Assembly: GCA_003482885.1 (NCBI GenBank)
Contig: DMXN01000007.1
Location: 37,729-62,220, forward strand
Length of the DNA stretch: 24,492 nucleotides
Reading direction: 5' to 3'
DNA from: Candidatus Moraniibacteriota bacterium
GTDB taxonomy: Bacteria > Patescibacteriota > Minisyncoccia > Moranbacterales > UBA2206
Under the pieces are notes generated by a model, which was given only the letters and a program-made list of their open reading frames with translations, did no database searches and was not told where the DNA came from. Positions 7,680 through 14,666 of this stretch are shown in pieces; position 1 is the first letter of the stretch, and every line of letters begins with the position of its first letter. A program made the position numbers and the translations under genes.

Positions 7680-8366
7680 ATGTTATCTCTTCATAAAATA
7701 ATTCATATTGAAAAAAAGCCTCCGGAATTGCCGGAAAAGAAAAACAAAAAAACAATAATTGTAATAAGTGTTGTGTTATTGGTATTGTTTTTTAGTGGAA
7801 AATTTTGGTATGACAGTAATAATAAAAAAACCGTGAAAAAAATAACCACTCTTTCTTTTCAAGAAAAATCAGCCGTGCTTGGCGAGAATGATGTTTCTGC
7901 GGCAGAAGAAGATTTAATGGCTTCCAGCGAAAACTTTAGCGTTGCTCAAATTAATTTGAATGACGGAATTGGTTCCGATATGACGGATTTTGAACAAAAT
8001 CCTTTATTGGAAATCAGCGATATAAAAAGTGAATTATATTCCATCAAGGACGGAGATAAAAATGAAGTAAAAGCGATTATCAGTTGCAAGACAAGTAAAA
8101 AAGCGTTTATTGAAATAGAATATTTTAAAAGCGGAGAAAAAACCGGCAGGACAATAAAAGACTTATATTCCGGTTTCACTCATACTTTGACAATTTCGGT
8201 GGACATTGATTCGGTTTATAAATATTCAATCAAGGCGACTGATGTGTTTGGCAATGAAGCGAAATCAGAACAGTTGGTTTTTTATACCGGCGCTCCGAAT
8301 ATATCTTTGATTGACACACTGGAAAATGCTTTCAGAAAAGTTTTCGGCTGGGCGCTGGGAGGATAA
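7680..8366 (+). CDS. Membrane-anchored protein with C-terminal fibronectin-III-like beta domain
   Basis: I do not recognise a named family. The 228-aa product has a basic cytoplasmic N-terminus, one membrane helix (about 25-43) and an extracytoplasmic remainder. Residues 50-105 look disordered; about 110-205 alternate short hydrophobic strands with turns, ending YKYSIKATDVFGNEAKSEQL, which resembles the last strands of a fibronectin type III or similar Ig-like domain. The final segment NISLIDTLENAFRKVFGWAL (207-226) could be an amphipathic helix. It lies between the FtsX-like permease and the NRAMP gene in one operon. By analogy with type VII ABC systems it may be the extracytoplasmic partner of the ATPase-permease pair; this rests on gene order and topology only. 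Confidence 0.6.
   Translation: MLSLHKIIHIEKKPPELPEKKNKKTIIVISVVLLVLFFSGKFWYDSNNKKTVKKITTLSFQEKSAVLGENDVSAAEEDLMASSENFSVAQINLNDGIGSDMTDFEQNPLLEISDIKSELYSIKDGDKNEVKAIISCKTSKKAFIEIEYFKSGEKTGRTIKDLYSGFTHTLTISVDIDSVYKYSIKATDVFGNEAKSEQLVFYTGAPNISLIDTLENAFRKVFGWALGG
8357..8362 (+). promoter_or_regulatory. Strong Shine-Dalgarno site that fixes the NRAMP start
   Basis: GGGAGG ends 8 nt before the ATG at 8371. It is one of very few clear Shine-Dalgarno sites in the window and argues for this start over in-frame ATGs upstream that lie inside the preceding gene. Confidence 0.75.
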
Positions 8367-8370
8367 TTCT

Positions 8371-9831
8371 ATGCAAACAAAAACAGAAAACCAAAATCAA
8401 GAAAAAAAACATTTTTTCACTCTTTCGGAATTTCGTCGCGAGATTGGCGTGCCTTTGATTTTGGCGAAAAAATTGATTGTTTGGGGCGAAGTCGAAGCGG
8501 TTAAAACCGCAGATGGAACACTGAAAATCGCCCATTCGGAAATAGCCGCGGCGAAAAAAATATTAAAAAATCCTTATAAAAAAACGCGCTATTTTTTTCG
8601 CGCGCTGGGACCGGGATTGATTACGGGAGCTTCCGACGATGATCCATCCGGCATCGGAACTTATTCATCCGTCGGAGCGCAATTCGGTCTCTCGATTATT
8701 TGGATGGCGGCATGGCTTTTGCCGGTGATGTTGGCGGTGCAAGAGGTTTGCGCGCGAATAGGTATTGTTACCAATCAAGGATTGGCGGGAGTTTTGCAAA
8801 AACATTATCGCAAAAAAATTGTGGCGATAGCTGTAGCGTTTTTAATTATTGCCAATGTTGTTAATATCGGAGCGGATTTGGGAGCGATGGCGGCGGCGCT
8901 TTCCATGTTGACGCATCTTAATTTTTATATCGGAGCGATTTTTTTCGCCTTGCTTTCCATTGCAATAGAAATATTTGTCGGTTATCATTATTATGTAAAA
9001 TTTTTAAAATGGCTGGCGTTTTCCACGCTGACTTATGTTTTCGCGGGATTTATAATCCATCCCGATTGGCGGGAAGTTTTTCATTGGACATTTTTGCCGC
9101 AAATTGAATTTAACAAAAATTATGTTTTTGCGATAATGGCGGTATTCGGAACAACCATTACGCCGTATTTGTTTTTTTGGCAGGCTTCGGAAGAAGTGGA
9201 GGAAAATAAATTGGCGCGTAAATTATTATGTCCGAAAAAAGATTATTTTTTGCGTTCCAAAATCGCGCGAATGAGAACCGATGTCGGCACGGGAATGATT
9301 TTGGCGAATGTTGTTTTCTTTTTTATTGTTTTAACCACCGCGCAAGTGTTTTTTAAAAATGGAGTAAATAGTATCGAAACGGCGGAGCAAGCGGCGTTGG
9401 CGCTTCGTCCGTTAGCCGGCGACTACGCCTATTTTCTTTTTGCGGCTGGAATTATCGGAACGGGATTACTGGCTGTCCCTATTCTTGCCGGATCGGGCGC
9501 TTACGCGCTGGCGGAAATAATGAAATGGCACGAAGGGCTGGAATTAAAATTTACTCGCGCCAAAGGTTTTTATTTGGTAATTATATTTTCCGTTTTAGTC
9601 GGACTGGCGCTTAATTTTTTTCATATCAATCCAATTTTAGCGCTCTATTATTCCGCTTTTCTTAATGGAATCATCGCTCTGCCTTTATTGATTGCAATTA
9701 TGATTGTCGGGGATGATAAAAAAATCATGGGAGAAGAAACTCATCCGCACTGGGTGAAATTTTTCGGCTGGCTGGCGATTTTTTTTATGATTGCAAGCGC
9801 TTTGGTTTTATTGTTTTTATGGTTGAAATAA
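8371..9831 (+). CDS. NRAMP-family divalent metal transporter with N-terminal HTH-like domain
   Basis: Residues 77-486 form a polytopic NRAMP-fold transporter with about 11 hydrophobic helices. The TM1 metal site reads GASDDDPSGIGTYSS (86-100), so the usual DPGN is DPSG. The TM6 site reads GTTITPYLFFWQASEE (260-275), lacking the Met and His of the MntH/DMT1 MPH motif. This places it in the broad divergent bacterial NRAMP branch, where Mn/Fe selectivity cannot be assumed; Mg or another ion is possible. Residues 14-62 (FTLSEFRREIGVPLILAKKL onward, ending with a hydrophobic I-HSEI) resemble an excisionase/MerR-type winged helix and precede TM1 on the cytoplasmic side. The start is fixed by GGGAGG upstream, 4 nt after the preceding stop. 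rlmN follows after 3 nt. Confidence 0.88.
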   Translation: MQTKTENQNQEKKHFFTLSEFRREIGVPLILAKKLIVWGEVEAVKTADGTLKIAHSEIAAAKKILKNPYKKTRYFFRALGPGLITGASDDDPSGIGTYSSVGAQFGLSIIWMAAWLLPVMLAVQEVCARIGIVTNQGLAGVLQKHYRKKIVAIAVAFLIIANVVNIGADLGAMAAALSMLTHLNFYIGAIFFALLSIAIEIFVGYHYYVKFLKWLAFSTLTYVFAGFIIHPDWREVFHWTFLPQIEFNKNYVFAIMAVFGTTITPYLFFWQASEEVEENKLARKLLCPKKDYFLRSKIARMRTDVGTGMILANVVFFFIVLTTAQVFFKNGVNSIETAEQAALALRPLAGDYAYFLFAAGIIGTGLLAVPILAGSGAYALAEIMKWHEGLELKFTRAKGFYLVIIFSVLVGLALNFFHINPILALYYSAFLNGIIALPLLIAIMIVGDDKKIMGEETHPHWVKFFGWLAIFFMIASALVLLFLWLK

Positions 9832-9834
9832 ATT

Positions 9835-10881
9835 ATGCAAATTGAAAAATTGAAAAAAATTCTGACGGAAAATAATCAGCCGAAATTTCGTCTGAAACAA
9901 ATTGAAAAAGCCATTTTTCGAGATAGCGTTTTTTCTTTTGCGGAAATTTCCACGATTTCCAAAGAATTGCGAGAAATATTAGAAAAAGAAATGAAAATAT
10001 TGTCTTTCGAAGCAAAAAAAGTTTTATTGGCAAAAGACAATTTGTCCGCCAAGGTCTTACTTAAACTAAGTGACGAAAATTTTATTGAGTCTGTTTTAAT
10101 GTCTTCTATGCTTAATAAATGGTCGGTTTGCGTTTCGACGCAAGTCGGTTGTCCGATAAGTTGCGCCTTTTGCGCAACCGGAAAAAGCGGATTTAAAAGA
10201 AATTTAACTTCTGAAGAAATCAGCGATCAAGTTTTGTTTTGGAGGCAGTACTTAAATAAACCTCACCCTAGCCCTCTCCTTACTAAGGAGAGGGGACAAA
10301 TAAATAATGTCGTGTATATGGGTATGGGAGAGCCATTTTTGAATTGGGAAAATATTGCGGAAAGCTTAAAAATTTTAACGGACAAAAGTTTATTTGGATT
10401 CGGTTCGCGTTCAATTTCTGTTTCGACCGTTGGCATTCCGGAAGGCATTGAAAAACTGGCGCAAGAATTTCCGCAAATAAATTTGGCAATTTCTTTGCAT
10501 TTCGCGGCGGACGAAAAAAGAAATAAATTCATGCCGGTGAATAAAAAATATAATCTAGCGGAAATAAACAAGTCTTTGCGCAATTATTTTTCCAAAACAA
10601 GCAGGCAAGTTTTTATCGAGTATATAATGTTGGCGGGAATCAATGACAGCGAAGCTGATGCTTACGCGCTGGCGTCATATTTAAAATCAATCGGCAATCG
10701 TCATTTATTGCATATCAATTTAATAAAATACAACGAATCAGGCGGAAGATTTAACGCTTCTTCCGGCAATAAAATCCAATTATTTAAAAAATATTTGGAA
10801 CGAGGAGGCTTCGGCGTAACTATAAGAAAAAGCATCGGACAAGAGATCCAGGGCGCTTGCGGACAGTTGGCAGGGAAGTGA
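9835..10881 (+). CDS. rlmN: 23S rRNA (adenine-2503-C2)-methyltransferase / tRNA A37 methyltransferase
   Basis: A radical SAM enzyme that installs 2-methyladenosine at A2503 of 23S rRNA. The 348-aa protein carries CVSTQVGCPISCAFCATG, containing Cys99 and the cluster motif CX3CX2C (106, 110, 113). It also has MGMGEPFLNWENI (the SAM-binding GGEP-type motif) and the second catalytic Cys342 in GACGQLAG. Both the methyl-carrying and resolving cysteines are therefore present and activity is expected. Residues 143-155 (PHPSPLLTKERGQ) replace a variable linker before INNVVYMG and are encoded by a palindromic element (10261-10300) that looks like intergenic repeat DNA inserted in frame. The start lies 3 nt after the NRAMP stop, with no Shine-Dalgarno site. 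It is last in the plus-strand operon and ends 9 nt from the convergent rsh stop, with no hairpin between them. Confidence 0.96.
   Translation: MQIEKLKKILTENNQPKFRLKQIEKAIFRDSVFSFAEISTISKELREILEKEMKILSFEAKKVLLAKDNLSAKVLLKLSDENFIESVLMSSMLNKWSVCVSTQVGCPISCAFCATGKSGFKRNLTSEEISDQVLFWRQYLNKPHPSPLLTKERGQINNVVYMGMGEPFLNWENIAESLKILTDKSLFGFGSRSISVSTVGIPEGIEKLAQEFPQINLAISLHFAADEKRNKFMPVNKKYNLAEINKSLRNYFSKTSRQVFIEYIMLAGINDSEADAYALASYLKSIGNRHLLHINLIKYNESGGRFNASSGNKIQLFKKYLERGGFGVTIRKSIGQEIQGACGQLAGK
10261..10300 (+). repeat. Palindromic repeat element inserted in frame in rlmN
   Basis: The arms CCCTCTCCTTA (10272-10282) and TAAGGAGAGGG (10284-10294) are perfect complements around a single C. They are preceded by CCTCACCCTAG, a flank I remember accompanying this palindrome as a dispersed intergenic repeat in many bacterial genomes. 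It is GC-richer than its surroundings and encodes PHPSPLLTKERGQ. Confidence 0.65.
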
Positions 10882-10890
10882 AAAAAAAAT

Positions 10891-12384
10891 CTACAAAAAC
10901 CCTTCTTTCTTTAAATGTTTCTTAATATGGCTTTTTGCCAGCGAGGTGCGGACGAATTTCAGCCAGTCGCGACTGGGGTTTTTGTGATTACGCGCGGTGG
11001 TAATTTCAATCACTTCTCCGTTTTTTATTTTATAATCCAGTGGCACTATCTTTCCATTAGCTTTGGCGCCGGTTGTGCGATTGCCAACTTCGCTGTGAAC
11101 GCGATAGGCGAAATCAATCGGCGTGGCATCTTCCGGAAGATCTATAATATCGCCAAGAGGAGTGAATGCAAAAATGTGATTTTTGAAAAAATCTATTTTC
11201 AAGCTTTCAATAAATTCTTGATCATTTTCCCCCAAATCATTTTGCCATTCGCGCAATTGCCGCACCCATTTTAATTCTTCTTCCGGCACATTATGTTTGC
11301 TTTTGAGAAAAAAGTTTTTTAAAGTTCTTTTTTTTTCCGAATAAATCCAATGCGAAGCGATTCCGAATTCTGCTTCATCATCCATTTTTTTTGTGCGGAT
11401 TTGCACTTCTATGAAATATTCTTCCGGACCGAAAATGGTTGTGTGAATGGATTGATAACCATTTGGTTTGGGCAGAGAAATGTAATCCTTGATTCGTCCC
11501 ACTAGCGGGCGATATTTTTTGTGCACGATTCCCAATGTCTCATAACAATTGGAAAGTTCCGGAACGATTATGCGAATGCCGATCAAATCATAAACTTTGC
11601 CAATGTCCATATCATGTCTTTTTAATTTTCGAAAAAGACTGTAAAGATGTTTCGTTCTGCCAAAAATATCCAAAACTGTAATTCCTTCTTTGACTAATTC
11701 TTTTTTCATTTCGGAAATTATTTTGTCGATATTTTTCTTTCGTTGCCCATATTGATCACTGAGAAGTTTGACTGTGAAGGCATAATTTTCCGGTTCAAGA
11801 TATTGAAATGCCAAATTTTCCAAGCGCGCCTTGATTTCTCCGATACCCAGCCGATTGGCAATCGGCGCAAAAATTTCCATTGTTTCCAGCGCGATGCGCT
11901 GTTGTTTTTCCGGCGGTAAATATGACAGTGTTTCCATATTATGCAAACGATCAGCCAATTTGATAAGCACGACGCGAATGTCAGAAGCCATTGCCAAAAA
12001 CATTTTGCGCAAATTTTCCAAAAAAATATTTTCCTTAGATCCACGCAATTTTATTTTCCCTAATTTTGTCACACCATCGATCATTGCGGAGATTTCTTTT
12101 CCGAATTTTTGCTCCAGTTCTATTAAGGTAATTGTAGTATCTTCCGGTACATCATGTAAAAGTCCGGCGGCAATAGTTTTTGATCCCAAACCTATTTTGG
12201 CCAAAATAAGTGCAGTGTGCAGGGGATGCTGGATATAATCATCTACGCCGGATTTTCTTTTTTGTCCGAGATGCGCGTTTTCGGCCACGGCGTAAGCATT
12301 TCGAATCAGCGCTTCTTTCTTAATATCCAAATCGACGCGCACATTTTTCAAAACATCTTCGATTGTAATTTTTGTGTCTTGCAT
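10891..12384 (-). CDS. RelA/SpoT-family (p)ppGpp synthetase/hydrolase, short form
   Basis: The 497-aa protein makes and degrades the alarmone (p)ppGpp. The HD hydrolase domain (about 25-180) is intact: His53 in YIQHPLHTA, His77-Asp78 in LLHDVPEDT and Asp144 in KLADRLHNM. The synthetase domain (about 235-350) contains KVYDLIGIRIIV, GRIKDYISLPKPNGYQSIHT and EVQIRT. A TGS domain follows (about 402-465: IFAFTPLGDIIDLPEDATPI onward). The protein then stops after a short helical segment, so the C-terminal zinc-finger and ACT domains of the usual 700-750-aa long RSH are missing. I start at the ATG at 12384, 1 nt past the topA stop; a TTG at 12396 is a weaker alternative. Both activities are expected, but ribosome-linked C-terminal control should be altered. 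Confidence 0.93.
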   Translation of the reverse strand: MQDTKITIEDVLKNVRVDLDIKKEALIRNAYAVAENAHLGQKRKSGVDDYIQHPLHTALILAKIGLGSKTIAAGLLHDVPEDTTITLIELEQKFGKEISAMIDGVTKLGKIKLRGSKENIFLENLRKMFLAMASDIRVVLIKLADRLHNMETLSYLPPEKQQRIALETMEIFAPIANRLGIGEIKARLENLAFQYLEPENYAFTVKLLSDQYGQRKKNIDKIISEMKKELVKEGITVLDIFGRTKHLYSLFRKLKRHDMDIGKVYDLIGIRIIVPELSNCYETLGIVHKKYRPLVGRIKDYISLPKPNGYQSIHTTIFGPEEYFIEVQIRTKKMDDEAEFGIASHWIYSEKKRTLKNFFLKSKHNVPEEELKWVRQLREWQNDLGENDQEFIESLKIDFFKNHIFAFTPLGDIIDLPEDATPIDFAYRVHSEVGNRTTGAKANGKIVPLDYKIKNGEVIEITTARNHKNPSRDWLKFVRTSLAKSHIKKHLKKEGFL

Positions 12385-12385
12385 A

Positions 12386-14644
12386 TTATTTCTCAAACCC
12401 GCATTCCTTCTTTGAGCACTTGCTTTTTCCTTTGGCGGCGAAAAGCATTAATGAATTGCAGTCGGGACAAAATTCTCCGGTGGGTTTATTCCAAACGGAA
12501 AAATCGCAGGCGGGGTAAGTGTTGCAGCCGAAAAATGAACGGCCTTTTTTGGTTTTTCTTTCTACGATATCTCCGGTTTTGCATTTCGGACATTTAATTC
12601 CGGTTTTATTTTCAATTCTTTTTATGTTTTTGCAAGCTGGATAGTTGGAACAGCCGAGAAAAGATCCAAACTGTCCTTTCTTAACCGCCATTTTGGCGCC
12701 GCATTTTTCACAAATTTCTCCGGAAAATTCTTCCGCTAACTTCTTTTCTTCACCGGTTTTTTCTGTGTAGCGACAGTTGGGATAATTGGAACAAGCGATG
12801 AATTTTCCAAAGCGGCCGAATTTCATAATCAAATCGCCACCGCAATCCGGGCAATTTTTATCCATTTTCTCCTGAAATTCCTCTTTTTTAACTTCTTTGG
12901 TTTTTGTTTTTAAATTATTATGAAACGGTTCATAAAAATCTCGAATGACCGGCACCCATTTTTTGGCGCCCGCAGCGATTTCGTCAAAATCTTTTTCCAG
13001 CGTCGCTGTGAATTGCATATCGACAATTTGCGGAAAATGCGCGGTCAAAACATCGCTGACCAATACGCCGATTTCCAGAGGATATAATCGCTTTTCTTCA
13101 TTTTTATCAACATATTTTCGTTCAATAATTGTGGAAATGGTGGGCGCGTAAGTAGATGGTCGTCCGATGCCGTTCTCTTCTAAAACCTTGACCAGTGTCG
13201 CTTCGTTATAACGCGGAGGCTGGGAAGTGCTTTTTTCTTCAGAATTGATCGAAACTAAATCTAACACATCACCAATTTCCATTTCCGGCAAAAGCGTATC
13301 AATTGTATTGTTTTTTTTGTCCGCATAAACTTTCAAATATCCTTCGAAAGTTAAAATTGATCCGCTGGCGCTTAGCGCGTAAATATTTTTTACGGTTTTT
13401 TTGGTAGCGAAAATATCAATTTTGACGGAATTAAAAACAGCGGGGGACATTTGCGAAGCGATCATTCGATTCCAAATCAATTTATATAATTTATATTGTC
13501 CGGCTTCGAGAATAGTTTTCAATTCTTCCGGAGTTTTTTCCGGATAAGCGGGACGAATAGCTTCATGCGCTTCTTGCGCGCCCTTGGAATTAGTTTTGAA
13601 AAAACGCGGATTTTTCAAACCATAATTTTCTCCGAAAAGTTTTTTGATAGTTTTTTGCGCTGACAAAAGCGATTCCAAAGAAAGATTGAAACTGTCGGTG
13701 CGCATATAGGTGATATAACCTTGCTCGTATAATTTTTGCGCCAACACCATTGTTTGTTTGGCGCTGCAACCCAAACTGTTAATGGCTGATTGTTGCAATG
13801 AAGAAGTGGTGAATGGAGGTGGCGGAGTTTTTTGCGTTTCTCTTTTAGCGATATTTTCAATTTTATATCGGCAATTTTTCAAATCGGCGATTATTTCTTC
13901 CGCCAACTTCTCATCCGCTAAAATAGTTTTTTTGATTTTATAATCGCCGGCAAAAAGTTTGAGCGTTGCTATTTCTTCTATTTTAACATCATTTTTCTTA
14001 ATCAAATCAGCGGAAAATTCGGAATCTTTTTTATTAGCTTGAGTTTTTAAATTTATATTTATTTTCCAAAATTTTTCCGCTTTGAATTTTTCAATTTCTT
14101 TTTCCCGCTCGACGATAATTCGCAAAGCCATTGATTGAACGCGTCCCGCGGACAGCCCGCGCCGAATTTTTTTCCATAAAAAAGGGGACAACTCATATCC
14201 GACCAAACGATCAAGCACGCGCCGAGCTTGTTGCGCGTCGACTAAATTTAAATCCAATTCGCGCGGATTAGCCAGCGCTTTTTCTATAGCGGTTTTAGTA
14301 ATTTCATGAAAAACAATTCTCTCGATTTTTGCGCCTTTGGATCTTTTGTCGAGTTCTAGCGCTGTTGCTAAATGCCACGAAATCGCTTCTCCTTCGCGAT
14401 CTTCGTCAGTCGCGAGAATAACGCCGTCAGCTTTTTTGGCGAGTTTTTTCAATTCATCCACGCGGTCGGCGACTTTATGCGGAATGACATATTGCGGCGC
14501 AAAATCATTTTCAATATCCACGCCCATTTCCTTTTGTGGCAAATCGCGAATATGCCCATAGCTGGACTTTACAAGATAGTTTTTGCCTAAAAATTTAGCA
14601 ATAGTTTTGGCCTTAGTGGGGGACTCAACGATGATTAGTTTCAT
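12386..14644 (-). CDS. topA: DNA topoisomerase I (type IA)
   Basis: Relaxes negative supercoils by single-strand passage. The 752-aa protein opens with the TOPRIM domain MKLIIVESPTKAKTIAKFLG and its ATDEDREGEAISWH acidic motif (78-91). It continues with SAGRVQSMALRIIVEREKE and the catalytic Tyr313 in YITYMRTDS, followed by the PPRYNEATLVKVLEENGIGRPS region (476-497). The C-terminus carries four zinc-ribbon modules (about 598-624, 645-671, 685-713, 726-748), each with paired Cys. The last reads CPDCNSLM...KSKCSKKECGF. The size is normal for a bacterial enzyme. It starts 22 nt after thrS and its stop almost touches the rsh ATG, so thrS-topA-rsh probably form one transcript. Confidence 0.97.
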   Translation of the reverse strand: MKLIIVESPTKAKTIAKFLGKNYLVKSSYGHIRDLPQKEMGVDIENDFAPQYVIPHKVADRVDELKKLAKKADGVILATDEDREGEAISWHLATALELDKRSKGAKIERIVFHEITKTAIEKALANPRELDLNLVDAQQARRVLDRLVGYELSPFLWKKIRRGLSAGRVQSMALRIIVEREKEIEKFKAEKFWKININLKTQANKKDSEFSADLIKKNDVKIEEIATLKLFAGDYKIKKTILADEKLAEEIIADLKNCRYKIENIAKRETQKTPPPPFTTSSLQQSAINSLGCSAKQTMVLAQKLYEQGYITYMRTDSFNLSLESLLSAQKTIKKLFGENYGLKNPRFFKTNSKGAQEAHEAIRPAYPEKTPEELKTILEAGQYKLYKLIWNRMIASQMSPAVFNSVKIDIFATKKTVKNIYALSASGSILTFEGYLKVYADKKNNTIDTLLPEMEIGDVLDLVSINSEEKSTSQPPRYNEATLVKVLEENGIGRPSTYAPTISTIIERKYVDKNEEKRLYPLEIGVLVSDVLTAHFPQIVDMQFTATLEKDFDEIAAGAKKWVPVIRDFYEPFHNNLKTKTKEVKKEEFQEKMDKNCPDCGGDLIMKFGRFGKFIACSNYPNCRYTEKTGEEKKLAEEFSGEICEKCGAKMAVKKGQFGSFLGCSNYPACKNIKRIENKTGIKCPKCKTGDIVERKTKKGRSFFGCNTYPACDFSVWNKPTGEFCPDCNSLMLFAAKGKSKCSKKECGFEK

Positions 14645-14666
14645 AAATTAGCATTTTGCTTATAAA

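Noticed and set aside
8311..8370. Upstream in-frame ATGs extending the NRAMP protein by 20 residues
   Set aside because: They overlap the preceding gene, and a strong GGGAGG site points to the ATG at 8371.
10915..11274. Plus-strand open frame antisense to rsh
   Set aside because: It overlaps the conserved synthetase/TGS coding region and shows no family similarity.
12385..12396. TTG start that would overlap rsh with topA
   Set aside because: The ATG at 12384, directly after the topA stop, is the simpler start.
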